18,640 bases of DNA, from positions 1 through 18,640 of the forward strand of contig JAFQWS010000041.1 of assembly GCA_017407305.1 (NCBI GenBank). The letters are read 5' to 3'. The notes below the pieces were generated by a model, which saw nothing but the letters and a program-made list of their open reading frames with translations, was not told where the DNA came from and made no database searches. The translations under genes and the position numbers were made by a program. This document shows, piece by piece, positions 7,435 through 15,099 of this stretch. Source of the DNA: Clostridia bacterium (GTDB taxonomy: Bacteria > Bacillota > Clostridia > Christensenellales > CAG-314). Within the stretch, counting starts at the first letter, position 1, and every line of letters starts with the position of its first letter.

Positions 7435-8861
7435 ACTTCCTCCGAATAGGTCTTGTAGACCACTCTGGGCATACTGACGTACAAAGTGGGATTTTCCGTA
7501 TAAAAGGCAAAAGAAAACACTTTGCCACTCAATTTCAACGGAACTTTTTGCGCCAACGTACTGCCCATAATTTCAAAAAGGTGCAATTGACCGTCGCACT
7601 CCACTTCCAAAGTGACGTCGGCTTTGGTTGTCAACACAACGTATTCCAAATACTTTTGAGCCATACTTTGTCCCAATTGACTTTGAGGCATCTTCCAATA
7701 TTTGGGCAAAACGGTATCAAAAAGCTTGCCGTTGTTGGTCAATTTTCCAACGTAAGTGCCCAATTGACCGCCCAAACACATCAAAAGTTGACTTTGTGTG
7801 AGCGTGGTATTTTTCATAAAACGCACGTCCGCCCCACGAATTAGCGAAACGTTGCCCTTTTGAAAATCATAAACGACAACTGCGTTGTTTTGACTGTTTT
7901 GCTCGTTGCTGTACCTTACGTCTTCGCCAAAATTGAGCGCACAAGATAAATAATATTTGCCACCGCTGTATTCTGCACATGCATTGACGTTGTCTATGTG
8001 GTCAAACAATCCGTCCATATCGGAAAGCAACTTAGTGGTTTCGGCTCCGTCAAAAAGATACAAACCATCTTGCGACAAAAACAAAATTTTATCTCCGCAA
8101 ATGGAAACTGTTTCCGGATAAATTTTGCCACTTGTGACAAAAAGTTGGTTTACTGCAAAATCTTGTTGTGACGAATATGCCGACACTCTGGCAATTCCGT
8201 ACTCTCTAAATACGTACAAATAGTCGGCAAAAGACACCACTTTGAGCAATTTGCCTCGGTCGTCTGCCATTTCAACGTAGCCTGCTTCCGTTGCTGAAAT
8301 ATTCCAGTTGGTGGGATCTAGGTCGTCGGAAAACCACAAAGTATTGCCAAAACAACCGAAAATTCTTTCGTAGTGAACGCACATTGAAACAATTTGTGGT
8401 GCCGATTCGATGGCGTAAAAGTTTTGACCGTCAAACACTTTCAACGAGTCTTGTGCCGAACAAAAAAGCATCACGTCCTCGTCCAACATACGATAACTGA
8501 CTGCATCAGGCACAGCCAACAAAGGTTGGGAAGATATTTTTGTAATTTGTCCTGATGTCAAGTTTACCGTATATAAGTTGAAGTCTTGCAAAAAAGCAAT
8601 CAAAACTTCGCTAGATTGTGAGGGAGCAAAATGCCAAACTTTCAACACGTTGTGGGAAAATTGCAAATCGCCGTTGACGACAAATTTTTCAATGCCACAA
8701 AGAGATTGCAACGCCCCAGACGAGCCGTCGCAGTTGAAGTTTACCCTTGACACGCTTTGTGAAAGTAAATTTTCATCCAAAACGGTGTTGGTGGAACCAA
8801 ATCCCAACGTGACGAGTTTTGTCTTGCTTTTTTTTGTGGGTAAACGATTGGTATAAAACAT
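7431..8861 (-). CDS. Beta-propeller tail hub / head-completion protein (P22 gp10-like role)
   Basis: The 476-residue protein carries the strand pattern of podovirus propeller proteins: YERIFGCFGNTLWFSDDLDPTNW-type text (near 205-225), DYLYVFREYGIARVS, and DKILFLSQDGLYLFDG (near 300). Such text is typical of tail accessory or stabilisation factors that plug the portal. The N-terminus has a short basic stretch and a conserved-looking GFGSTNTVLDENLL. ATG 8861 is the start because AGGAG (8875-8871) precedes it and its A is the last base of the upstream TGA. An in-frame upstream extension to 8981 would lie wholly inside the adaptor gene. The family role is inferred from fold style and gene order rather than a catalytic motif. 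Confidence 0.75.
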   Translation of the reverse strand: MFYTNRLPTKKSKTKLVTLGFGSTNTVLDENLLSQSVSRVNFNCDGSSGALQSLCGIEKFVVNGDLQFSHNVLKVWHFAPSQSSEVLIAFLQDFNLYTVNLTSGQITKISSQPLLAVPDAVSYRMLDEDVMLFCSAQDSLKVFDGQNFYAIESAPQIVSMCVHYERIFGCFGNTLWFSDDLDPTNWNISATEAGYVEMADDRGKLLKVVSFADYLYVFREYGIARVSAYSSQQDFAVNQLFVTSGKIYPETVSICGDKILFLSQDGLYLFDGAETTKLLSDMDGLFDHIDNVNACAEYSGGKYYLSCALNFGEDVRYSNEQNSQNNAVVVYDFQKGNVSLIRGADVRFMKNTTLTQSQLLMCLGGQLGTYVGKLTNNGKLFDTVLPKYWKMPQSQLGQSMAQKYLEYVVLTTKADVTLEVECDGQLHLFEIMGSTLAQKVPLKLSGKVFSFAFYTENPTLYVSMPRVVYKTYSEEV

Positions 8862-9433
8862 CAGCACCAACTCCTTTGTTTGAGATTGAGAGGGGTTTTC
8901 TTTCTTGTGGCAATTGCCAAAGCCGATTTGAAACGGCTGTCCCAAATTGCCATGTCGTCGTACATACCCATCCTTAAACAATATTCAGCGCACACTCCAT
9001 AGGCAAAAATTCTTTCGTCAATGGCAGGGAGTCCTGCAACAATGTCGCCAAAAAAGTCTGCTTTTGGGGGTTTTACCGAGTAAACAACGGTATATTGACC
9101 GTCATTTTTTGTTGAAAGTCCCTCTTCGCCGTAAATGAAGGTGGCTAAAAAACCGTCGCTGTCTTTCAAGGAAAAAACTTCAATCAAGTCATCCAACTCT
9201 TCAAAAGGAACAATTCCGTCGCTTGCATTTACCACCTTCTTACGGTACAAAGGTGCATAATTGTGCGCCATTTCGTCGCACACAACGTTGCAACAATCCA
9301 CCAAAGACTGCACCTTGTCCGTCTTTGCTTCCTGTTGCAACAACACTTCTTCGCCATTGGGTTCAAACAATACTCGTGGCAGTTGTAAGTTTAAAAATTT
9401 GTCCACCATTTCTATTATTTGAGATACTTTCAT
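8861..9433 (-). CDS. Putative head-tail adaptor protein
   Basis: The 190-residue protein begins with a helix (SQIIEMVDKFLNL), contains a central strand region (YTVVYSVKPP after DGQ) and ends in helices around DERIFAYGVCAEYCLRMGMYDDMAIWDSRF. This layout, with a YGVCAEY-type helix and a W-x-S-R-F ending, is common in small connector-completion proteins encoded just after the capsid gene in podovirus-like and related phages. The start overlaps the previous stop as ATGA, with GGAGG 4 nt upstream. It shares a 1-nt junction with the propeller gene. The protein would bridge the portal and the tail hub. Confidence 0.7.
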   Translation of the reverse strand: MKVSQIIEMVDKFLNLQLPRVLFEPNGEEVLLQQEAKTDKVQSLVDCCNVVCDEMAHNYAPLYRKKVVNASDGIVPFEELDDLIEVFSLKDSDGFLATFIYGEEGLSTKNDGQYTVVYSVKPPKADFFGDIVAGLPAIDERIFAYGVCAEYCLRMGMYDDMAIWDSRFKSALAIATRKKTPLNLKQRSWC

Positions 9434-9741
9434 ACTTCCTCCAAAAGGCGGTGAGCCTTTGAAATTGCTTTTAGTTGGGCCTCTTTTTCCAACTCTTGGT
9501 TGTGACGTTCCATTTCTCTAAACAATCTTTCTGCGTTTTGCACCTGAGTTTGACGAGTGAGAAGTACAGTGCGCCAATCTAATTCATCATAAGGAACCAC
9601 AAAACATAGGGTGGGCTTTTGACGCTTGTTGTGTACTTCGTATTTTTTCGTAACCTGGTCAAACATCAAGGCATAATCGCTGTCAATTTGTTTGAGCGCC
9701 CAACTTATATCAAACAAATCGCAAGTCACCGCCCTTTTCAT
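9430..9741 (-). CDS. Small conserved phage structural-cluster protein of unknown function
   Basis: The 103-residue product has an N-terminal mixed region (DLFDISWALKQIDSDYALMF, then KYEVHNK and the strand CFVVPYDELDWRTV) followed by a charged helix at about 62-100 (QNAERLFREMERHNQELEKEAQL) likely to form a coiled coil. I have the impression that similar small proteins occur beside the capsid gene in other Firmicutes prophages, but I cannot name a role. It starts 2 nt after the capsid stop, with GAGG from the capsid's last codons as ribosome binding site, and overlaps the adaptor gene by 4 nt. Confidence 0.75.
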   Translation of the reverse strand: MKRAVTCDLFDISWALKQIDSDYALMFDQVTKKYEVHNKRQKPTLCFVVPYDELDWRTVLLTRQTQVQNAERLFREMERHNQELEKEAQLKAISKAHRLLEEV

Positions 9742-9743
9742 AA

Positions 9744-10910
9744 TTATGCCTCGGTGATGCCTGTCAAAACTGCTTGACCAATGGGTCTGTCACAGATGAG
9801 ATCGGCATATTTTACCAAAGTTGCAGTATAGGAAGGTCTGCCTGCTGTTTGTTTCAAAACGTTGCCACCTTCACCTTCCAACCAACGCCAGTCGCAAAGT
9901 TGATGCAAATGGAAATCTTTGGTGTTGAGAATATACATTGTGCCTTGAGGACAGAAACGATCGCTTACAATGGGAATGCCATTGTAGGAAATTGCCTTGT
10001 AACCACCTTGCAAGTTCATATAGTCAACGTTTGTTCTGTTTGTGATGAGATAGTTTTGGTAGGCGCGTTTGACACCTGCAGAACATACGATAAAGTCTGC
10101 AATACTGCCTGCTGTTTCGTCCAAAGTATCAATTGCTGTTTGGATGGAAATGTCTGTCAACGTTTCTGCTGTTTTGCTGTAAGGAGTCAACCATGCGTTG
10201 TCCGAACGAGCAAGACCATACAAAGTGTTGGAATTGGAGAAAATTGCACCCAAACCTGTCAATTCCAAGTTGAAACTGCCTTGAATTGTAACAACGTCGC
10301 TGGGGCTGATTGTACCGGATGCAATTGTTGCACCACCCAAAGTGATTGTTTTGTTGACTCTGTCAACGGAAACAATTCTTCTTTGACAAGCACCGGAAAG
10401 GACGCTTGTACCGGAAACAACGTCCACTACTTGACCTTCGATAACGTTTTTGACGCTGTCAACAGTGATGACGTTGCCGTTTGCGGAAACTACCGTGCAA
10501 AGTTTGCCGGAACCATCGCCAAACAACATACGACCAAAGTTAAATTTGCTTGCTTTGAGCAAACCTTCCATTTCTGCATTGAGAAGGTTTACAAATGCAC
10601 CTGCAGAGTTGGAACTTGCTCTGATTGCCTTGTCGGACAATTCAATCGTGCCGTAAAGGTTTTTCAAAGTAAGTACGAATTGTGCGTAATTGTTTTGACC
10701 GGAAGTGGGCAAAGCACCTGTTTCTGTACCCGCACCAACACCACCATTCACGCCAAAAGGTGCAAGTTTTCTGATTTCTTTACCCCAAACGTCACTTGAA
10801 GTGTGTTCAATTTGTGCCAAAAGGGGATTGACGGATGTGTTGAGTTGGTCTGCAACGACACCCAAATACAAAGTTTTAAGTGCATTTTCTGCACTTGTAA
10901 GTGTTACCAT
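9744..10910 (-). CDS. Major capsid protein (HK97-like fold)
   Basis: The 388-residue protein forms the head shell. The sequence VWGKEIRKLAPFG-NGGVGAGTE (41-63) followed by NYAQFVLTLKNLYGTIELSDKAIRAS (74-99) is the N-arm/E-loop and P-domain pattern of HK97-fold coat proteins. It is followed by a helix around 105-130 (LLNAEMEGLLKASKFNFGRMLFGDG). A beta-rich segment at about 136-215 looks like an inserted domain in the A/P region, analogous to the I-domain of P22 coat. The C-terminal part (IADFIVCSAGVKRAY, GYKAISYNGIPIVSDRFCP) is typical of coat A-domains. There is no prohead protease or delta domain, consistent with the separate scaffold candidate upstream. AGGAG is 8 nt upstream of ATG 10910. 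Confidence 0.92.
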   Translation of the reverse strand: MVTLTSAENALKTLYLGVVADQLNTSVNPLLAQIEHTSSDVWGKEIRKLAPFGVNGGVGAGTETGALPTSGQNNYAQFVLTLKNLYGTIELSDKAIRASSNSAGAFVNLLNAEMEGLLKASKFNFGRMLFGDGSGKLCTVVSANGNVITVDSVKNVIEGQVVDVVSGTSVLSGACQRRIVSVDRVNKTITLGGATIASGTISPSDVVTIQGSFNLELTGLGAIFSNSNTLYGLARSDNAWLTPYSKTAETLTDISIQTAIDTLDETAGSIADFIVCSAGVKRAYQNYLITNRTNVDYMNLQGGYKAISYNGIPIVSDRFCPQGTMYILNTKDFHLHQLCDWRWLEGEGGNVLKQTAGRPSYTATLVKYADLICDRPIGQAVLTGITEA

Positions 10911-10923
10911 TTTTTACGTTCTC

Positions 10924-11301
10924 CTAATTAATTATTTTTTTTGCCAATTCACCTGCTTCTTGCAAAGTTTTGGGTTTTAACGGAGGCAACACCGATATAC
11001 TTCCTCCGTTGCCACAAATGGAAGGAGGCACCACTTCTTGTGATGTTTGCTCCTCTTTGGGCGTATTGGCCAAGTCCATTTTGAACAATTTTTGCAAAAT
11101 AGACTCCACAATTTGAGGGTTTTCCAGCATTTTATCAACAACGCAAACGTCAAAATCGTTGTCGGGGCCTGAGTTGTTTTGGGGTGGCTCTTGGCTTGTA
11201 CCCCTTTGAAGTTGAGCCAACTGCTGACATTTTTGAGTAAAACTCTTTTCCAGTTGACTGTACGCCTTTTCAAGTTCTTCAACCGTTTTGAATTTGTTCA
11301 T
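10924..11301 (-). CDS. Probable capsid scaffolding protein
   Basis: The 125-residue protein begins with a coiled-coil (TVEELEKAYSQLEKSFTQKCQQLAQLQ, about 6-32), passes through a Pro/Gln/Asn-rich linker and ends in a short basic helix (LQEAGELAKKIIN). Small, acidic-to-neutral, helical proteins between portal and major capsid genes are usually scaffolds whose C-terminal basic helix binds coat, as in P22. Assignment rests on layout and position. It overlaps the portal gene by 23 nt, with AGGA and GGTG upstream of ATG 11301, and ends 13 nt before the coat start. Confidence 0.7.
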   Translation of the reverse strand: MNKFKTVEELEKAYSQLEKSFTQKCQQLAQLQRGTSQEPPQNNSGPDNDFDVCVVDKMLENPQIVESILQKLFKMDLANTPKEEQTSQEVVPPSICGNGGSISVLPPLKPKTLQEAGELAKKIIN

Positions 11302-13096
11302 TTTGCACCAGTCCTTTCAAAGCCTTGTGTTGCTCGATGTGAGCAAGAACTTTTTCACGTTTTTTAGCCTGTCCTGAAATGACGTATCTGGTGTGTTCGG
11401 CAATATGAATATCGTGATCGTCCACCGACAATAAATCGGCTTTGTCAATGTCAAAGTTTTCATTTTGTGCTTTTTTAACGTGAAGTTTTGTCAAATCAAG
11501 ACTGTCTTCCCAATTGCCAAAACCCAACATTTGAAGCACCTTTGCCTTGGCACTTTTTGTCATTTTGCCATTGTCATCGGTCAATATGCCCATTTTGACC
11601 AATTCGCTTACCATGTTTCTTCTGCTTGCCACTGAATTGGTGAGGTCGTTTTCGGTGTCAAAGACAACGTCGTCGCTGGAAAGTTGATTGCCTTTGAAAT
11701 AAAATTCTTCCACCTTACCTTCGTCGTTGGCAAATTTGCCCAATTTTGGAGAGGTTGCAAATTGCTTGTAAAGTTTGAGTAGGTACTTTGCCAACAATTT
11801 GATTGCCATTTTGACGTTTTCAATGCTCATTTGCATTCTCACGTCGTCTTGGTCCAACATCAACTGCAAGGCAACGCCGGACGAGGCCGTTGCAGTTTGT
11901 GAAGTCGTGGCAAATTCCGACACCCCAGACACAACGCGAAACTCTTCCAACAAACTTCTTTCTTCGTATGCAAAATCGGCAGGAATAGAACCACTTGCCA
12001 TAAGTTGTGGACGATTTGCCCCTTGTCTATATACCAAAATTTTGCCCGGAGAAAGTCCTTCGTCTTCCAAGTTTTCAATGTCCACACTGCCGTCTTCCAC
12101 TTCCAACACACCCATGGTAAGTCTGTTGATAAATTCGTGTTTTCTGTTTTTGACTGCGTTGTAGGCTCGTTGGATGGGAATTAGACGTTCAATTACACTT
12201 GCTCCCCAAAAACATCCTGTTTGGCTTTGCGCTTGTTGTCTGATAAAAGGCAACTTTCTTTGACCATCTTCGCCCAAAATAAAGGGCATTTCGCCACTAT
12301 ACAACAAGTGTTCGCCACACACGATTTCCAATTTTCCCTGTTTGTCCGTTGCATTGGGACAGGTATATCTTTCCAACACAAGCGCCACGTCCTTTTTGGT
12401 TTGATGGGTGACGCTTGGCACCGTTGAGTTGTACCCCAAACCACCAATGCCCGTTGTGTTGTCAATGGAAAAGACTGCAATGTCTTCCCCTTTGACGTCA
12501 ACACCCCAAATTTTCTTGACGTCGGCTGTGGAATACACTCTAGCGTGTATCAATGAAGCACAATCGTCCAACGATTGCGCCACGTTGGAATCAGGATAAA
12601 TTTCAAAAGGTGGGCAAACGGTGACGGTAACTTCTCCCGTTTTGAAGGGCTTTCCTTTGATTTGTCCCTTTTCGTTTTGCCAACCCACCTTGTAAAAGAC
12701 TGTGCCACAAACTTCACTCCAACCTGTTGCCAAACTCATCAAAGAGTCCATTTCCAACTTGTCAAAGGTGCTGTTGAGAATTTTTTCAGCCAATTTTGCC
12801 GATTGCACGTCTTTTTCATCGGAGGAAAAAGGTCTTACGTGAGGTCTTGGACGTACCTTTGCCAAACGAGACAATCTTGTTTCAACAACGGGAGTGATGT
12901 GATTGTACACTTGTTTTTCTTGCCAAAAGAAAAACTTGTCTTCTTGCTCCACACCACGAGGGGAAATGGAGCAATATTGATTGCCCATATTAAAGTTCAT
13001 ATTCAATTGCCAAGCCAATTCGTATGGGCGTCTGTTTTGTCGGCGATTTTCAAAATCTTTTTTGATTTCAGCAACTATTTCTTCTCTGAATTGCAT
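11279..13096 (-). CDS. Portal protein, P22-like
   Basis: The 605-residue protein would form the dodecameric DNA entry ring. Its N-terminus (NRRPYELAWQLNMNFNMGNQYC) matches the opening of P22-type portals, followed by QVYNHITPVVETRLSRLAKVRPRPHVRP, then GWSEVCGTVFYKVGW and CPPFEIYPDSN, all characteristic of the family. A later GASVIERLIPIQRAYNAVKNRKHEFINRL segment and GVSEFATTSQTATASSGVALQLM mark the stem and crown. The C-terminal tail (HTRYVISGQ, then HIEQHKALK) is helical. ATG 13096 has AGGAGTGAT upstream. Length is in the normal range for the family. Confidence 0.92.
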   Translation of the reverse strand: MQFREEIVAEIKKDFENRRQNRRPYELAWQLNMNFNMGNQYCSISPRGVEQEDKFFFWQEKQVYNHITPVVETRLSRLAKVRPRPHVRPFSSDEKDVQSAKLAEKILNSTFDKLEMDSLMSLATGWSEVCGTVFYKVGWQNEKGQIKGKPFKTGEVTVTVCPPFEIYPDSNVAQSLDDCASLIHARVYSTADVKKIWGVDVKGEDIAVFSIDNTTGIGGLGYNSTVPSVTHQTKKDVALVLERYTCPNATDKQGKLEIVCGEHLLYSGEMPFILGEDGQRKLPFIRQQAQSQTGCFWGASVIERLIPIQRAYNAVKNRKHEFINRLTMGVLEVEDGSVDIENLEDEGLSPGKILVYRQGANRPQLMASGSIPADFAYEERSLLEEFRVVSGVSEFATTSQTATASSGVALQLMLDQDDVRMQMSIENVKMAIKLLAKYLLKLYKQFATSPKLGKFANDEGKVEEFYFKGNQLSSDDVVFDTENDLTNSVASRRNMVSELVKMGILTDDNGKMTKSAKAKVLQMLGFGNWEDSLDLTKLHVKKAQNENFDIDKADLLSVDDHDIHIAEHTRYVISGQAKKREKVLAHIEQHKALKGLVQNEQIQNG

Positions 13097-13101
13097 CTAA
13101 A

Positions 13102-13314
13102 TCACTCCTTTATGGTGGTTGTCATTGCCTTTTTCACTGCGTTGACAACACTTTTCACCTTGGTTTCTTGCGTACCAAACTGCACGATTTTTGCCAAACA
13201 TTCTTTGCACAAATAGGTTCTGCTCATTTTACCTTTTGTTTCAAAGCAATAATCTGCCGTATTGCGACAATTTTTCACGTCACACGACGTCTTGTAAGTT
13301 GTTTTGGTTATCAT
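13102..13314 (-). CDS. Small zinc-finger protein in the packaging operon
   Basis: The 70-residue protein has four cysteines as C11-x4-C16 and C36-x2-C39 in a treble-clef-like spacing, then an amphipathic helical tail (VKSVVNAVKKAMTTTIKE). There is no HNH or other nuclease motif. It has the strongest ribosome binding site of the cluster (AGGAGG 6 nt before ATG 13314), sits inside the 3' end of the upstream gene (35-nt overlap) and ends 5 nt before the portal start. Similar zinc-ribbon ORFs lie in many phage packaging blocks without a known role. Nucleic-acid binding is plausible. Confidence 0.7.
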   Translation of the reverse strand: MITKTTYKTSCDVKNCRNTADYCFETKGKMSRTYLCKECLAKIVQFGTQETKVKSVVNAVKKAMTTTIKE

Positions 13315-13600
13315 TTTGATCCTCCTGTTGATCGTTGTATTTTTGTAATAGTGAAAGCAACCTCAATTTTTCCTGTTGCAAACTTTCGTCCGAAAGGTCC
13401 TCTACGCTTTGAACTGTTTGTTGTTCCACCAAAATTTTGAGTGCGCCCAAATCGGACGGAAGGTGCTTGGTGGTTACTTTCCTTTTTGTCAATTTTAAAT
13501 TTCCCTCGTCGTCGGCAACAAATTCGTCCACTTTTTCCTTTACTTGGTAACCTTTTGCCTTTTTTACGAGAATTTTCGTTACTAATTCTTGAATATTCAT
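13280..13600 (-). CDS. Small terminase-adjacent protein (possible small terminase subunit)
   Basis: The 106-residue protein has an N-terminal helix (IQELVTKILVKKAKGYQ), a two-stranded charged segment (EKVDEFVADDEGNLKLTKRKVTTKHLPSD), a helix ALKILVEQ and a C-terminal coiled coil (QQEKLRLLSLLQKYNDQQ). Proteins with this layout follow or precede the large terminase in Firmicutes phages and are often called terminase small subunit, but I see no clear helix-turn-helix that would prove DNA recognition. The start overlaps the terminase stop as ATGA, with only a weak AAGAAG upstream, so it is probably translated by re-initiation after TerL. Confidence 0.65.
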   Translation of the reverse strand: MNIQELVTKILVKKAKGYQVKEKVDEFVADDEGNLKLTKRKVTTKHLPSDLGALKILVEQQTVQSVEDLSDESLQQEKLRLLSLLQKYNDQQEDQNDNQNNLQDVV

Positions 13601-15012
13601 CTTCTTTGCCTAAGTTGGCGATACAATCTTTCTTTGTCCAACTGAATTGCGCTTTTTTCCACCCTTTCTTGATAGGGCTTTGGCCGTGTCATAAGGTAAT
13701 AGCGCATTTCGTCCAAGGCGTGGTCGTCCACCTTGACCGGTGTGTCGTCCTTGCCCCACGAATAACTTTTCAACTCTTCAATCAAATGGGTGCAGTTGGA
13801 AAAAATCTTTATTCTTGGTGGCCCTGAAAGGGGTTTTAGATACCCTTTTACACAGTTGATGCCGGAAAACATATCTTTGTTTACCTTGGGATTGACGGAA
13901 ATACCGTTTTCATAAAAAAGTTGACTGACACTTTTGAGACCGTTTAAATTGACTTGGTTTGCTGCCGAGTCAATCAACGCTTCCACGTTGCCCAAACGAT
14001 CCTTTTTCCAGCCTAGTCGGGCGCACTTGTCTTTGATTTTTTGTGCGTGCCACCCCACGTCTTTTCCTGCATAAAAGTGTTCATCCACCACGTACACGAC
14101 ACCATCACCGTCCACGCAGTACCAATGACAAGAAAGCGGATTGTTCAACCCTGGGTCAATGGAGAGAGTGTCTTGCCACTCTTTGGGAAACTCAAAAGGC
14201 TCGACAACGTGTATGTTTTCGTCAAATTCCGGATAAACAAGCCCCGTGTTTGCTTGAAATCTTCCGTAACAGCGTGATTCCAGCTCTTCTTTGGACATTG
14301 TTCGCATCAAAAAATCCACTTCTTCTGCATCTAAATATGGATTGTCTTGCCAAGACATAAATTGGCACCAAACCTCGGGATTTTTGTTGCGATTGAGATA
14401 AATTTCATCATATACCCAACTTTTGCCTTTTAGGGGAGTCATTGTGCCAAAGACGTGACCTCGACAGTCGATAACACGCATTAGACACTCTTTGTAAACG
14501 TCCAAAGGTGGCTCTTCATCAAACCACACAAAGTCCAAAGAGGTGCCTTGAAACTTTTCACGTCCTGCCTCACAACTTTTGAAGGCAATTTTGCTGGTTG
14601 TGCCAAAGACGTTTTTTACCAATACGTAGTCAATTACACCATATTCGGCACTTGACGAACTGCCCGAGTGCATAACTACCTTTTCAATCCAACTTTTGTC
14701 CAAATAGTCCAAAATCTTGGATTGAGCAACGTCACGCTGTACTTGTTGAGAAAGGGAAACCACCCAACAACTTATCGGCTTGTTTTGCCTATATGGGTGA
14801 ATTCCCCTTGCCAACCATACCGTTTCGACGGCACCACATTGTGTTTTGCCACTTCTGTTACCACCAAAAACCCAACGATTTTTCTTTTTGCATCGGTGAA
14901 AAGCCATTTGCTTTTGATGAGTTTTTCCTTTGTTGTAGGAAAAAAGTTTGCATCGCTTTCGCCTTGCTTGTTCTTTTTCTATTGCTTTAATTTGTTTTAT
15001 TAATTGTTGCAT
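13597..15012 (-). CDS. terL: Terminase large subunit (packaging ATPase-nuclease)
   Basis: This 471-residue motor pumps and cuts phage DNA at the portal. The Walker A motif GGNRSGKT is at 50-57, Walker B LDFVWFDEEPP at 159-169 with Asp165 and Glu166/167, and coupling motif GTMTPLKG at 189-196. The RNase H-like nuclease half has SIDPGLNNP (Asp286), VDEHFY (Asp310), ALIDSA (Asp348) and the terminal DDHALDEMRY (429-438), so both activities look intact. Length is typical. ATG 15012 has no Shine-Dalgarno sequence, although downstream genes do. The gene faces a divergent SH3 protein gene 87 nt away and overlaps the next gene by 4 nt. Confidence 0.96.
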   Translation of the reverse strand: MQQLIKQIKAIEKEQARRKRCKLFSYNKGKTHQKQMAFHRCKKKNRWVFGGNRSGKTQCGAVETVWLARGIHPYRQNKPISCWVVSLSQQVQRDVAQSKILDYLDKSWIEKVVMHSGSSSSAEYGVIDYVLVKNVFGTTSKIAFKSCEAGREKFQGTSLDFVWFDEEPPLDVYKECLMRVIDCRGHVFGTMTPLKGKSWVYDEIYLNRNKNPEVWCQFMSWQDNPYLDAEEVDFLMRTMSKEELESRCYGRFQANTGLVYPEFDENIHVVEPFEFPKEWQDTLSIDPGLNNPLSCHWYCVDGDGVVYVVDEHFYAGKDVGWHAQKIKDKCARLGWKKDRLGNVEALIDSAANQVNLNGLKSVSQLFYENGISVNPKVNKDMFSGINCVKGYLKPLSGPPRIKIFSNCTHLIEELKSYSWGKDDTPVKVDDHALDEMRYYLMTRPKPYQERVEKSAIQLDKERLYRQLRQRR

Positions 15013-15031
15013 TTTTATAAATCAACGTATG

Positions 15032-15043
15032 TGCACACGTGCA
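15032..15043. promoter_or_regulatory. Inverted repeat in the terL/SH3 intergenic region (operator candidate)
   Basis: TGCAC-AC-GTGCA is a 5+5 bp inverted repeat. It abuts the TTGACA at 15045-15050 of the plus-strand promoter and lies 20 nt upstream of the terL ATG, a position where a bound protein could influence both genes. No family is recognised. Confidence 0.3.
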
Positions 15044-15044
15044 T

Positions 15045-15074
15045 TTGACAAACTTTAACCTTTCTTTACATAAA
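15045..15074 (+). promoter_or_regulatory. Candidate promoter of the embedded SH3-protein gene
   Basis: A perfect TTGACA (15045-15050) is followed after 18 nt by CATAAA (15069-15074), four of six matches to TATAAT. Expected start is near 15081, shortly before the gene. Confidence 0.45.
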
Positions 15075-15099
15075 AAGTACATTATTTGCCCAAAACTCC

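Noticed and set aside
8862..8981. 40-codon N-terminal extension of the propeller protein
   Set aside because: Lies entirely within the adaptor gene; ATG 8861 has AGGAG and a tight stop-start junction.
9774..10799. 341-codon open frame on the plus strand opposite the major capsid gene
   Set aside because: Cysteine-rich, low-complexity translation with no family resemblance, no ribosome binding site, and fully antisense to a convincing coat gene; it results from the skewed codon use of that gene.
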